Shown: positions 9,021 through 18,777 of the stretch, in pieces
Layout of the letters: every line of letters begins with the position of its first letter
Numbering within the stretch: position 1 is the stretch's first letter
DNA from: Marinobacter flavimaris
Lineage (GTDB): Bacteria > Pseudomonadota > Gammaproteobacteria > Pseudomonadales > Oleiphilaceae
Reading direction: 5' to 3'
Assembly (NCBI RefSeq): GCF_002933295.1
Contig: NZ_PSSW01000013.1
Coordinates: 17,948-81,947, forward strand
DNA length: 64,000 nucleotides
Translations under genes and position numbers: made by a program
The notes under the pieces: generated by a model
Seen by the model: only the letters and a program-made list of their open reading frames with translations
The model's database searches: none
What the model was told of the DNA's origin: nothing

Positions 9021-10480
9021 TCCGGGTGCTGTTTGCAACCAGTGAGGTTTATCCCTTGATGAAAACCGGCGGTCTTGCCGACGTTTCAGCAAGTTTGCCG
9101 GAAGCGCTCTGCCGCCTGGAATACGACGTACAGATACTTCTACCGGGCTATCCCGATGCTTTGAAAGCGGCAAGAAAGGCAGGCTCTCGAAGAAAGGCGC
9201 GGTTTCAGCTGGGGCAATACAATGTGAGCCTCTGGCAGACCCGACTGCCCGGCACCGCTGTCACGCTATGGCTAGTGGACTGTCCGCCATTGTTTGATCG
9301 CCCTGGCAACCCCTATAAGAACGAGGAAGGCAAAGACTGGTGGGACAATGCCCATCGCTTTGAGCTGTTCGGAAAGGTCGGCGCCATGATCGCCATGGGA
9401 GAGGCAGGCCTGTCCTGGAGACCGGATCTGGTGCACTGCAACGACTGGCAAACCGGGCTGATACCGGTATTTCTCGAGGCCTACCACGACAGGCCCGGCA
9501 CTGTGTTTACCATCCATAACCTCGCCTACCAGGGACTCTTCTCCCATGAGACTTTCCGTGCCCTGGGTCTGCCTGATTCGCTCTGGAACCTCGAGCAGCT
9601 TGAATTCTACGGGCAGCTTTCGTTCATCAAGGGCGGCCTCGTTTTCAGTGACCGAATCACCACCGTCAGCCCGACCTATGCGCTCGAGATCCAGACCCCG
9701 GAATTCGGTAATGGACTTGATGGTTTGCTTCGACACCGCCAGGACGCGCTCACCGGCATTCTCAACGGCATCGATAACCGGGTCTGGAATCCCGAGGAGG
9801 ACCCTGAACTGTCCTTTCACTATGGCCGGGATCACTTGAAGAATAAGACGCAGTGCCAGGCCGGCCTGCAGCAAGAGCTCGGGCTGGAGGTAAACGGCGG
9901 TCCACTACTGGGCTTCATCGGGCGACTGGTTGAACAGAAAGGCGTGGACTGGCTGGTTTCGGTGATGCCGCACTTGCTGGAACAGGGTTGCCAGTTTGTC
10001 GTTCTTGGCTCCGGTGAAGCCAGTTACGAGGAGCCCCTGAAACGCCTTGCCCGGCAATGGCCGGGGCAAATGTCTCTCACGTTGGGCTACAACGAGGGGC
10101 TTTCCCATCGCATCACAGCCGGATGTGACCTGTTCCTGATGCCATCGAGATTCGAGCCCTGTGGGCTCAACCAGATGTACAGCCTCAGGTACGGCACGAT
10201 TCCGGTGGTGCACGGTGTTGGCGGGCTGGCAGACACGGTCCAGGACCCTCAGGAGGTTGGCATCGACAAGGCCACCGGATTCGTTTTTACCGGCGCCAAT
10301 GCCGATTCGTTACTGGCTGCCGTAAACCGCGCGCTACAGGTTTTTGAAAAACGTAAGCAATGGCGGCGGTTGCAGGATAACGGCATGGCGATCGATTATT
10401 CCTGGAAGCAGCGGGCTCGCACCTATGGCGATCTGTATCAACGTATTCTCAAAGAACGTGACCAACAACAGCTGGATTAG
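9017..10480 (+). CDS. glgA: Glycogen synthase (ADP-glucose type, GT5)
   Basis: The 487-residue enzyme transfers glucose from ADP-glucose to the growing chain. It begins MIRVLFATSEVYPLMKTGGL, containing the KTGGL substrate-binding loop. The C-terminal Rossmann domain shows GFIGRLVEQKGVDWL and the active-site stretch MPSRFEPCGLNQMYSLRYGT. Start 9017 was chosen because its ATG overlaps the glgB stop (ATGA), which gives translational coupling; earlier in-frame starts only extend into glgB. It sits in a glgB-glgA-phosphorylase run, so branching, elongation and breakdown enzymes are coordinately made. Confidence 0.95.
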   Translation: MIRVLFATSEVYPLMKTGGLADVSASLPEALCRLEYDVQILLPGYPDALKAARKAGSRRKARFQLGQYNVSLWQTRLPGTAVTLWLVDCPPLFDRPGNPYKNEEGKDWWDNAHRFELFGKVGAMIAMGEAGLSWRPDLVHCNDWQTGLIPVFLEAYHDRPGTVFTIHNLAYQGLFSHETFRALGLPDSLWNLEQLEFYGQLSFIKGGLVFSDRITTVSPTYALEIQTPEFGNGLDGLLRHRQDALTGILNGIDNRVWNPEEDPELSFHYGRDHLKNKTQCQAGLQQELGLEVNGGPLLGFIGRLVEQKGVDWLVSVMPHLLEQGCQFVVLGSGEASYEEPLKRLARQWPGQMSLTLGYNEGLSHRITAGCDLFLMPSRFEPCGLNQMYSLRYGTIPVVHGVGGLADTVQDPQEVGIDKATGFVFTGANADSLLAAVNRALQVFEKRKQWRRLQDNGMAIDYSWKQRARTYGDLYQRILKERDQQQLD

Positions 10481-10512
10481 TGCGAGCGTTTGCCCGCCTG
10501 GAGGCAACCAAC

Positions 10513-13065
10513 ATGCATAAAGCAACGGAATTCCGACTTGAAGCTCATCCCCTGCTTCCCGAACCCCTGGAGCGATTGGAAGAGCTTGCCAATGACCTGT
10601 TCTACAGCTGGGACCATGGGGTTCGAAGCCTGTTTGTCCGTATTGACCTACCGCTATGGCAGAAAGTCGAGCACAACCCAAAGCTTTTCCTGCGGCGGGT
10701 TGCCCAGGATCGACTCGATGAAGCGTCTGAAGACCGGGCGTTTCTGGCCGAGTATCGTCGGGTTCTGAGTAGCTACGATGCCTATCTTGAGGCTGGCCCC
10801 GGCCCGGAAGTGACGGAGAAGCTCGATCCGGAACAGGCCCTGGTGGCTTACTTCTGTGCCGAATTCGGCTTCCACGAAAGTTTTCCGATCTATTCCGGCG
10901 GCTTGGGCATCCTTGCCGGCGACCATTGCAAGGCCGCCAGTGACCTGGCCCTGCCCTTTATCGCTGTGGGTCTGTTGTATCGGCAGGGTTACTTTATCCA
11001 GAGTATCGACGCCCACGGTCAGCAGATTGCGCGCTATCAGTCCCATTCCAGCGATGAATTGCCTATTTCACCGGTGGAGATAGACGGCAAGTGGCTCAAG
11101 GTCTCCGTCCCCTTCCCCGGGCGTGATGTTGTGGCGCGTGTGTGGGAAGCCCGCGTAGGCCATATCCGCTTATACCTGCTGGACAGCAATACCGAAGAAA
11201 ACGGCCCGGAAGACCGGGATCTGACGCTCCAGCTTTACGGTGGCGACGAGTCCACGCGGATCAGCCAGGAAATGCTGCTTGGCATTGGTGGAACCCGGGT
11301 TGTGGAGGCGCTGAACCTAAAGCCGACCGTCTGGCATATCAACGAGGGCCATGCCGCATTCCAGATTCTGGAACGCTGCAGGCACACCATGGTTTCCGGG
11401 TTGAGTTTCGAGGCCGCGCTTGAAGCCGTTGCCGGCGCAACGCTGTTCACAACGCATACGCCGGTACCGGCTGGCCACGACATCTTCCCCCGCTCCCTCG
11501 TTCATCATGCCCTGGGGCGATATATCGAGGAATCTGCCCTGGATTTTGATCAGGTGTTTGCCCTGGGCTCGAAGGACGGTGGGGACAGTTTCAACATGAC
11601 CAGTCTGGGCCTGCGCGGCTCTCGTTTCCACAACGGGGTGAGCCGGATTCACGGTGGTGTCGCCTCGTTGATGGAGGGCGATATCTGGCCCCAGGTGCCG
11701 TCGGCAGAAAACCCTATCGGGTACATTACCAACGGTGTGCACGTACCGACGTTTCTGGCGCCGGAATGGTCCAGCCTGTTCGATATACAGGCGCCCACGT
11801 GGAAAAGTGAACTCCGGAACCCGGAATTCTGGAAGTTTATCGACCAGATCCCGGACTATCACTACTGGAGCGTTCACAAGGCCCTGAAACAGCAAATGGG
11901 CGAATACATTGTCCAGCGGCTCAAGCGCCAGCATAAACGCAACGGCACCGGCCATTCCGTCACTGACAGGATGACCCGGCAGCTTGTTTCCTCGGAAAAA
12001 GACACGCTGGTTATCGGGTTTGCAAGGCGGTTCGCCACCTACAAACGCGCGACGCTGATCTTCTCGGACCTGGAACGCCTCGAAAGCATCCTTACCGATC
12101 CGGACCGCCCGGTGGTGCTGGTATTTGCCGGCAAGGCCCATCCCAAGGACAAACCCGGTCAGCAACTGATCAAGGTAATCCACGACCTTTCCATGCACCC
12201 TTCGTTGATGGGGCACCTGATTCTCCTGGAGGACTATGACCAGGCCATGGCCCGCAGGCTGCTCAGTGGCGTCGATGTGTGGCTGAACACACCGGAATAC
12301 CCGAAAGAGGCCAGTGGCACCTCCGGCGAGAAAGCAGCCCTCAATGGCGCTCTTAATCTCAGCGTGCTCGACGGCTGGTGGGGCGAAGGCTATGACGGCA
12401 AAAATGGCTGGGGCATCCCTCCCAGGGATACCGAACTGGACCCTGAATTCCGGAATGAGGAAGAGGCCCGGGACCTGATCGATCTGCTCGAATTCGAAGT
12501 GGTTCCCCTCTACTACGAGCGCGCCTCCCAGGGCTTTTCGAAAGGCTGGGTCCAGCGATCCAAGGCTTCGATGAAGTCGATCACACCAAGGTTTAACGCC
12601 CGGCGTATGGTGATGGATTACGTCAATAACTATTACCAGCCGGCATCAACCCAGGGTGCTTTGCTGATGGCCGACAACGGCGAGGTTGCCAAAGAACTGG
12701 CAGACTGGAAGGCAAGGGTCAGGCATGCCTGGCCGGGAGTGGAATTAAACGTGGTTGGCTGCGTCGAAGCTGCCTGCCCCCATGATGGCGGCGTAGAACT
12801 CAGAGTCGAGGCAAGGCTCAATGGCCTGTCAGCGGAGGATGTGCGGGTGGAGTGCCTGGTCAGCCCAGAATGTACCGGCACCCATAACAGCCCGGGGCCC
12901 GACAGTTTCTTGCTGGATAAGGAAAGCGAAGCGGAGGGGCGAACCGTGTTCTCCACACGCGTGCAACCCCCCTATCCCGGCTTGCAGACTCTCAGGCTCA
13001 GGATGTACCCCCATCACGAATCACTGACACATCCGCTGGAGATGGGCGCCATGCTCTGGGTCTGA
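10513..13065 (+). CDS. glgP: Alpha-glucan (glycogen) phosphorylase, long-branch GT35 type
   Basis: The product has 850 residues from ATG 10513, which has GGAGG about 10 nt upstream; a GTG at 10480 is possible but only touches the glgA stop. Motifs are EFGFHESFPIYSGGLGIL, WHINEGHAAFQILER, TPVPAGHDIF, FARRFATYKRATLI and the PLP-lysine region TPEYPKEASGTSGEKAALNG. This is the glucan-phosphorylase form related to Mycobacterium and archaeal enzymes, not the classic E. coli GlgP. It degrades glycogen to glucose-1-phosphate. A paralogue begins at 1169 on the opposite strand, so the cluster carries two enzymes of the same family. Confidence 0.93.
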   Translation: MHKATEFRLEAHPLLPEPLERLEELANDLFYSWDHGVRSLFVRIDLPLWQKVEHNPKLFLRRVAQDRLDEASEDRAFLAEYRRVLSSYDAYLEAGPGPEVTEKLDPEQALVAYFCAEFGFHESFPIYSGGLGILAGDHCKAASDLALPFIAVGLLYRQGYFIQSIDAHGQQIARYQSHSSDELPISPVEIDGKWLKVSVPFPGRDVVARVWEARVGHIRLYLLDSNTEENGPEDRDLTLQLYGGDESTRISQEMLLGIGGTRVVEALNLKPTVWHINEGHAAFQILERCRHTMVSGLSFEAALEAVAGATLFTTHTPVPAGHDIFPRSLVHHALGRYIEESALDFDQVFALGSKDGGDSFNMTSLGLRGSRFHNGVSRIHGGVASLMEGDIWPQVPSAENPIGYITNGVHVPTFLAPEWSSLFDIQAPTWKSELRNPEFWKFIDQIPDYHYWSVHKALKQQMGEYIVQRLKRQHKRNGTGHSVTDRMTRQLVSSEKDTLVIGFARRFATYKRATLIFSDLERLESILTDPDRPVVLVFAGKAHPKDKPGQQLIKVIHDLSMHPSLMGHLILLEDYDQAMARRLLSGVDVWLNTPEYPKEASGTSGEKAALNGALNLSVLDGWWGEGYDGKNGWGIPPRDTELDPEFRNEEEARDLIDLLEFEVVPLYYERASQGFSKGWVQRSKASMKSITPRFNARRMVMDYVNNYYQPASTQGALLMADNGEVAKELADWKARVRHAWPGVELNVVGCVEAACPHDGGVELRVEARLNGLSAEDVRVECLVSPECTGTHNSPGPDSFLLDKESEAEGRTVFSTRVQPPYPGLQTLRLRMYPHHESLTHPLEMGAMLWV

Positions 13066-13084
13066 CCCAGGGCATGGCGGTGCC

Positions 13085-13744
13085 TCAAAGCAGGTGCCGG
13101 CGAATGAATCGGCCGATGTCCTGTATTTCCTCGAGGCACACACTGTGTTCCATGGGGAATGTCTGATACGAAGGGTCGTAGCCCATCTCCTTCAGGGTTT
13201 CGACACTGCGCACACCCAGTGATTCCGGCACCATCGGATCGAAGGTTCCGTGATACACGCTGATCGGCACATCAGCATTGGCCTCTGAGCGTTGAACCGT
13301 GTCCGCGGTGGCGAAGTAGGTTGAAAGCGCCAGAACACCGCCAAAACGTTCCGGGTAGCTGAGCCCCAGTTCATAGGCAACGGCGCCTCCCTGGGAAAAT
13401 CCGGCGATGATAATGCGCTCCGGCGGGGTGCCTTTGTGTTTTTGCTGCTCGACCAGTTTGGCGACCGCATCGGCAGACGCCCGCAACTGTTCCGTATCCA
13501 CCACACGGTCGATATCCATGGCCTTGATGTCGTACCAGGCGGGCATGGACATGCCACCGTTGATGGTGACAGGCAGATTGGGCGCATGGGGAAAGATGAA
13601 GCGTACCGCTGTATCTTCCGGCAGGCCCAGTTCCGGCACTACGGGCTCGAAGTCGTGGCCGCTCGCACCAAGGCCATGAAGCCAGATGACGGCTGCGGTA
13701 GGGTTTTCCCCGGTTTCAATCTCAATGTACTGAAGATCCTGCAC
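13085..13744 (-). CDS. Carboxylesterase / phospholipase-like alpha/beta hydrolase
   Basis: The 219-residue protein is a small cytosolic alpha/beta hydrolase of the acyl-protein-thioesterase-like phospholipase/carboxylesterase family. It has the oxyanion region VIWLHGLGASGHDF, the nucleophile elbow IIAGFSQGGAVAYELG (Ser in GFSQG), the Asp in YHGTFDPMVPES and the His near the end in FPMEHSVCLEE. All three catalytic residues are present and the length is typical. The true substrate is not inferable. It converges on the phosphorylase gene with 20 bases between stops and follows the acyltransferase gene by 33 bases on the same strand. Confidence 0.88.
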   Translation of the reverse strand: MQDLQYIEIETGENPTAAVIWLHGLGASGHDFEPVVPELGLPEDTAVRFIFPHAPNLPVTINGGMSMPAWYDIKAMDIDRVVDTEQLRASADAVAKLVEQQKHKGTPPERIIIAGFSQGGAVAYELGLSYPERFGGVLALSTYFATADTVQRSEANADVPISVYHGTFDPMVPESLGVRSVETLKEMGYDPSYQTFPMEHSVCLEEIQDIGRFIRRHLL

Positions 13745-13777
13745 GGTTTACCTCATGTCTGAAAATTATGTACCGGT

Positions 13778-15004
13778 TTATTCGGAATGGCCGGATTTCT
13801 CGGCATTGGCCTCGAGCGCGGTAACCACTGGATTGGCATACATATCCAGCAGATAAGGCCGGATGGCCGGATCGCAGGCTTCCAGTCTCCGCTCCATCTC
13901 GGCTTCAGCAGCTTCCATTTCCGCCGGTGACCAGGTTTCGGCAGTGACCACTGAATCGCTGACGGTATCCGGCGTATCGTGGGCCTGGGGATGAAGACCA
14001 CGCTGCTGATAAGCCACCAGGTTTGAGGCATGCAGGTGATAGTTTGCATGCATCTCCCGATCTATACGGGCGGCCAGATCTTTCGGGTTATCCGGTGAAT
14101 CATGGATGGGCGCACCAAAGTGCACATGCACGTGCCCTTTGAAACCGGTCAGTCCCTTCATGATCTGTTCGGTATCTTCACCCTCTCGCTTGATGTACTG
14201 GCCGGTCCGGGCCCGGGTTTCCAGCTCCTGGGCTTTGTCGGCATCGCACGGATCGTACTCGTAGGCAATGGAAACTGGCACCACATGCAGCCGATTCATG
14301 GCTTCGTCAAAACCGAGCCCGCTTTTCTTACGGCTCATATAGAACATCTTGATGATGGCGGGATCGGTAAAGTCCAGCCCGTCCTTCGCCCGGCCCTCGC
14401 GTTGGGCAATCCATATGCTGTGATTGGTATCGATGCTGTGGTTGATAAAGCCGGAGAGTGTGATGTAGGCATCACGCATCTCGCGGGGGCTTGTCATGCT
14501 GCGTCGCACTACAAAGCTCTTGTTCAGTCGCATCATTTCAGCGAACACCCGGTTGGCAAGCAGGTTGTCGCCAATGGCAATTCGGGTGGTATGGAAACCA
14601 TTCTGGAACAGCTGGTAGTTCACCACCATGGGGTCGAAAACAATGTCCCGATGGTTTGAAATAAACAGATAGGCGCCGCGCTTGTCGAGGTTCTCCAGCC
14701 CGCTGGTCGTTACTCGCGTGGTTGTGCTCTCAACCAGCTCACCCACGTAGCTGGAAAGCCCGGCCTGGAGATCATCGACTCGTGTGTAGTGACCAAAATG
14801 GCTGTTTAACCAGCGACGGGTAAACACACGCAACATGGCCGGCGCCCAGCGGGCCAGAGTCGGTGACTTGAAGCGACCGACCATATCCAGAAATTCCTGA
14901 TCGTTGACCAGGCGGTTGATAGCAGCGCCGGTTTCTTCGTCCGAATAGGGACGGATGGCATCAAATTCCTGCATGGAAGCCCTGTTGTTATCAGTGTCTG
15001 TCAC
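13778..15004 (-). CDS. Glycerol acyltransferase-like (PlsC superfamily) protein
   Basis: This 408-residue protein has an acyltransferase-like core: LFISNHRDIVFDPMVVNYQL carries the catalytic His-Asp region, and IWIAQREGRAKDGLD resembles the glycerol-phosphate-binding EGTRS block. The N-terminal 90 residues and C-terminal 120 residues are extra relative to short PlsC proteins, and the C-terminus is acidic. No clear transmembrane helix is visible. It probably acylates a lipid or lysophospholipid acceptor, which fits the esterase gene directly downstream. The upstream region is shared divergently with recQ. Confidence 0.75.
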   Translation of the reverse strand: MTDTDNNRASMQEFDAIRPYSDEETGAAINRLVNDQEFLDMVGRFKSPTLARWAPAMLRVFTRRWLNSHFGHYTRVDDLQAGLSSYVGELVESTTTRVTTSGLENLDKRGAYLFISNHRDIVFDPMVVNYQLFQNGFHTTRIAIGDNLLANRVFAEMMRLNKSFVVRRSMTSPREMRDAYITLSGFINHSIDTNHSIWIAQREGRAKDGLDFTDPAIIKMFYMSRKKSGLGFDEAMNRLHVVPVSIAYEYDPCDADKAQELETRARTGQYIKREGEDTEQIMKGLTGFKGHVHVHFGAPIHDSPDNPKDLAARIDREMHANYHLHASNLVAYQQRGLHPQAHDTPDTVSDSVVTAETWSPAEMEAAEAEMERRLEACDPAIRPYLLDMYANPVVTALEANAEKSGHSE

Positions 15005-15191
15005 AGTATGGCGTGAAACGGTGGTTCAAAAACGCGGTATTGTAGCGTTTCTTAGATTAGTTTGCCTCCACCCGGCCCGTGGGTTTGCTGGCCAATCCTC
15101 AGGGTTAATCTGGTATCATTCGCCACTGCGCCGAACCCGGCACTCCACCCGAATCAATACAGCGGCTCCAAGCCGAGCAACCGGTTATTCT

Positions 15192-17060
15192 ATGTATCTT
15201 GATCAGGATTTCGAACAGCTTTCCACCGAGCGCCCAACCACCTCGGGCCGTGATCCGGAACAGGTGCTGCACGAAGTCTTTGGTTATGAATCCTTCCGTC
15301 CGCTTCAGGGTGACATCATCCGGGAAGTATCGGAAGGCCGCGATGCACTTGTGCTCATGCCGACGGGCGGCGGTAAATCTCTTTGCTACCAGGTGCCGGC
15401 GCTGGTTCGCTCGGGCACTGCGATCGTAATTTCACCTCTGATTGCCCTGATGCAGGACCAGGTTGCGGCATTGAAAGAGCTAGGGGTCCGGGCTGCGTTC
15501 CTGAATTCAACCATGGATTTCGAGCAGGCCCGGGCGACTGAATACGCGCTCATGACCGGTGAGCTTGACCTTCTGTACTGCGCCCCTGAAAGACTGATAC
15601 AGCCGCGCACCATCGAATTGCTGCATGACGCCTCCATCTCGCTGTTCGCTATCGACGAGGCCCATTGTGTGTCCCAATGGGGTCACGATTTCCGATCCGA
15701 TTACCTTCAGCTCAGCATGCTGGCAGAACAGTTTCCAGGCGTACCCCGCATCGCGTTGACCGCAACCGCGGATGAGCGAACCCGAAAGGAAATTGCGGAA
15801 CGACTGTCACTGACAGAGGCAAGACACTTCGTCAGTGGCTTCGATCGCCCCAACATTCAGTACCGTATAGCGCCAAAAATAAACGCGAACAAACAGTTAC
15901 TGGATTTTATTAAAGCCGAACATGAGGGCGATTGCGGCATCGTCTACTGCCTGTCCCGGAACAAAGTCGACGCCACCGCGAAAACCCTGGCCCAGAAAGG
16001 CTATACCGCTCTGCCCTATCATGCAGGCCTGTCCTCGGAACAGCGTGCCCATCACCAGGAGCGGTTCCTGCGTGAAGACGGGGTGATTATTGTTGCCACC
16101 ATCGCCTTCGGCATGGGTATCGATAAACCGGACGTGCGCTTTGTCGCCCATCTGGATCTGCCGAAGAGCCTTGAAGCCTACTATCAGGAAACCGGTCGGG
16201 CCGGGCGTGACGGCAAGCCATCTACGGCCTGGATGGTTTATGGCCTGCAGGATGTCATCAAACTGCGTCAGATGCTGGAAAGCTCACAGGGTAACGACCA
16301 TTTCAAGCGCGTGGAACGGCAGAAGCTGGATGCGATGCTGGGTCTTTGTGAGGTCACCAGTTGCCGGCGTCAGGTGCTGCTGCGTTATTTCGGGGACGAG
16401 CTTGAGCAACCCTGCGGTAATTGCGACACCTGCCTGAATCCACCGGACACCTGGGATGGAACTGTCGCCGTCCAGAAAGCCCTTTCCTGCGTTTTCCGAA
16501 CGGGTCAGCGTTTCGGCGTTACCTATCTGATTGATGTTCTGCGAGGCTCGGAAAATGAGCGGATTCTCCAATCCGGGCACCATCAGGTGTCAACCTATGG
16601 CATTGGAACGGAACTGAGTGCCAACGAGTGGAAATCGGTCTACCGGCAACTGGTGGCCAATGGTTACCTCCGCGCAGATCCGGAGGGCTATGGTGCGCTC
16701 CAGTTGACCGAGCAGTGTCGGCCACTGCTGAAAGGACGGCAGACCATTGAGCTGCGCAAGGATCCGGAAATCAAGAAGACAACCGGCCGGGCAAACGGCG
16801 GCCGGTCGGGTTCGCCGGTCTCAGAACAGATTACCGACAAGGCCGGCTGGGAGGCGCTTCGAGCCTGCCGCAAGGAGCTGGCCGACAAACAGGGCGTGCC
16901 GCCCTACGTCATTTTCCATGACACTACCCTGTTTGGAATGCTGGAACGCAAACCGCGCACCCTGGATGAGCTGGCGGAAGTCAGCGGCGTGGGCGCCGCC
17001 AAGCTTGAGAAATACGGCGAGATTTTCCTGCAAACCATCGCTGGCCTCGAACAGGCCTGA
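15192..17060 (+). CDS. recQ: ATP-dependent DNA helicase RecQ
   Basis: The helicase has 622 residues from ATG 15192. The frame is open further upstream, but that part reads as non-coding and lies in the divergent promoter region. Domains in order are a superfamily-2 core with Walker A (MPTGGGKSLCYQVPA), the DEAH box (AIDEAHCVSQWGHDFR) and motif VI (QETGRAGRDGKPS). A zinc-binding RecQ-C region follows with Cys residues in CRRQVLLRYFGD and CGNCDTC. Then come a winged-helix RQC region and a terminal HRDC domain (LDELAEVSGVGAAKLEKYG). RecQ unwinds DNA in recombination repair and restart of stalled forks. It ends in a shared hairpin with the convergent downstream gene. Confidence 0.96.
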   Translation: MYLDQDFEQLSTERPTTSGRDPEQVLHEVFGYESFRPLQGDIIREVSEGRDALVLMPTGGGKSLCYQVPALVRSGTAIVISPLIALMQDQVAALKELGVRAAFLNSTMDFEQARATEYALMTGELDLLYCAPERLIQPRTIELLHDASISLFAIDEAHCVSQWGHDFRSDYLQLSMLAEQFPGVPRIALTATADERTRKEIAERLSLTEARHFVSGFDRPNIQYRIAPKINANKQLLDFIKAEHEGDCGIVYCLSRNKVDATAKTLAQKGYTALPYHAGLSSEQRAHHQERFLREDGVIIVATIAFGMGIDKPDVRFVAHLDLPKSLEAYYQETGRAGRDGKPSTAWMVYGLQDVIKLRQMLESSQGNDHFKRVERQKLDAMLGLCEVTSCRRQVLLRYFGDELEQPCGNCDTCLNPPDTWDGTVAVQKALSCVFRTGQRFGVTYLIDVLRGSENERILQSGHHQVSTYGIGTELSANEWKSVYRQLVANGYLRADPEGYGALQLTEQCRPLLKGRQTIELRKDPEIKKTTGRANGGRSGSPVSEQITDKAGWEALRACRKELADKQGVPPYVIFHDTTLFGMLERKPRTLDELAEVSGVGAAKLEKYGEIFLQTIAGLEQA

Positions 17061-17073
17061 ATTATTCAGGCCT
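17053..17073. terminator. Hairpin between convergent recQ and hot-dog gene
   Basis: The 9-bp perfect inverted repeat AGGCCTGAA / TTCAGGCCT has a 3-base loop and contains both stop codons. On the plus strand a broken T-rich stretch follows (to about 17092). Likely a bidirectional terminator, inferred from structure only. Confidence 0.6.
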
Positions 17074-17620
17074 CTGCTTTAAACCCTTTTTTCCGCACGC
17101 GGTAATGGGCGATGGAGGTTGCTACATGGTTGCCCTCTTCGTCCACCAGTTTGCCTTCCAGGGAGAATTTCGCCCGCCCGGTCTCGTCAGCGTCAGCAAG
17201 AATGGCTGCCACGGTTTCGGGATCCAGGGTGAATTCTACAGTGACATCGCTGTTGGCTGGCTGGAGAAACTGCAACGTCATTTCCTTGAGAATCGGCGTG
17301 TACGAAGGCCCCAGATCAAATAGGGTCAGCACGCCACCGGGAATTTCGGCTACCAGGAAGTACGCGCCCGCATAAAGGCTGCCGAAGTGGTTTTTGTTGC
17401 CTTTCAAGCGGATTTTCGCTCTTACATATCCTGGCCTGACCTCCTCAACGCTGAAGTTGTTCCGTGGTGCAAAAGGAATCGAGAGACCGATGATCTTGTT
17501 CACCGCTGCGTACCCGCCCGTTTTCTTCAGCCAGGCCAGAGGGCTGGCCAGTGTAGCCTTGGGGTCGGTACTGGCCACCCATTGACCGGTCGCTCCGATG
17601 AGATTATCGATAATTGCCAT
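17066..17620 (-). CDS. DUF4442 / PaaI-like hot-dog fold protein
   Basis: The 184-residue protein resembles DUF4442 hot-dog proteins, relatives of acyl-CoA thioesterases. Visible are the central helix-strand segment NHFGSLYAGAYFLVAEIPGG and the beta-rich second half ending VATSIAHYRVRKKGF. ATG 17620 is preferred over a TTG two codons earlier because GGAG lies about 8 nt upstream. Members often act on, or sense, acyl-CoA, but many are uncharacterised. Neighbours give no pathway clue. Confidence 0.7.
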   Translation of the reverse strand: MAIIDNLIGATGQWVASTDPKATLASPLAWLKKTGGYAAVNKIIGLSIPFAPRNNFSVEEVRPGYVRAKIRLKGNKNHFGSLYAGAYFLVAEIPGGVLTLFDLGPSYTPILKEMTLQFLQPANSDVTVEFTLDPETVAAILADADETGRAKFSLEGKLVDEEGNHVATSIAHYRVRKKGFKAEA

Positions 17621-17806
17621 TGCCAAGCTCCGAAATTGATTGGGAACTGATGATTACAACGGACTTCAGTGCTCGCAAGAAGGTTTTACAATTTTTTTGG
17701 ATGTTGTCTGATTTATTTTTGAGTTTCTGTTCTAAAGTGAGGATGCGTGCCTGAATCATGACTGCTTGATAGCCGGTTTTTCCAGTAGTAAGAAAGGATC
17801 TCTGAT

Positions 17807-18763
17807 TTGGAATATTCTCTGCCCGCTTCCCTGGTCTTCCACCGGTTTCGAAAACTGGTTCTTTGCCTGATGCCATTGGCTTTCTGCCTTGCGGCAGGAC
17901 CACTCTCAGCCACAACGTCATCGACCACTGCGTCGCAGATAGCCGCCGTGCGCGGTTACGTACTCTGGTACCGGAATTACGACAGTCCTGCCATCCGGGC
18001 CCTGGTGGAGCTTGCTCTGAAGAAGACGCCAGAGTACGGAGAATTTCAGATCATCAGAAGTGAAGAGCTGAGCCAGGGCCGCGTACTGAGGGAACTGACA
18101 GACGGCCAATCACGATTAGTTGACATCGCCAATGTTGCTACCTCCGCAGAACGGGAGAAATCCCTGACCGCTATACCGTTTCCGGTCGATGGCGGGTTGC
18201 TCGGTTTTCGGGTATGCGTGGTTATGCCGGAATCCCTGCCCCGGTTTGCGGGAATCAAGACTCTAGATGACTTGAGAGACAGTCAGATTCGGATTGGCCA
18301 GGGCGCGCACTGGCCAGACACACCGGTGCTTGAAGCCAACGGCATTCCGGTGGTCACTCATTCCCGATACGAAATACTGTTCGGAATGTTGCGTAATGAA
18401 CGCTTCGAGTGTTTTGCCAGGGGCGTAAGCGAAGTGCTTTACGACCTGGAATTGGAGCAGGATCCTAATCTGGTAATTGAGCCTGATCTGTTGATCGCCT
18501 ACCCGATGCCGTCCTATCTCTTTGTCGGTCCCGATGACCAGGAAACTGCCCATCGCCTTCAGCTGGGAATCGAGCGCGCCATCCACGATGGCAGCTTCAA
18601 TGATTTCCTCAGGCACTACTACGCCCGCGCTGTGAAAGAGCTTGATCTCGACGAGCGTACGGTCATTACCCTCGAAAACCCGTACCTGAGCGAAGAATCC
18701 CGTTACGTTGGGCGCAAAACCTTCGAGAACCTGCGCCGTCGGCTTGAAGTCCTCAGCCGCTAG
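17807..18763 (+). CDS. Periplasmic solute-binding-like protein
   Basis: The protein has about 318 residues from a TTG at 17807, with AAGGA upstream. The N-terminus has a basic patch, a hydrophobic core (LVLCLMPLAFCLAAGP) and an Ala-x-Thr-type cleavage zone, so export is likely. The mature part resembles type-2 periplasmic binding folds (IRIGQGAHWPDTPVLEANGI, YEILFGMLRNERFECFARGV). No ABC partner genes are adjacent. Such orphan proteins may feed sensory or transport systems; the convergent chemotaxis receptor gene downstream makes a signalling role conceivable, but that is inference. An internal ATG further in would lose the signal peptide. Confidence 0.7.
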   Translation: MEYSLPASLVFHRFRKLVLCLMPLAFCLAAGPLSATTSSTTASQIAAVRGYVLWYRNYDSPAIRALVELALKKTPEYGEFQIIRSEELSQGRVLRELTDGQSRLVDIANVATSAEREKSLTAIPFPVDGGLLGFRVCVVMPESLPRFAGIKTLDDLRDSQIRIGQGAHWPDTPVLEANGIPVVTHSRYEILFGMLRNERFECFARGVSEVLYDLELEQDPNLVIEPDLLIAYPMPSYLFVGPDDQETAHRLQLGIERAIHDGSFNDFLRHYYARAVKELDLDERTVITLENPYLSEESRYVGRKTFENLRRRLEVLSR

Positions 18764-18777
18764 CGGGCGCCCTGCGG

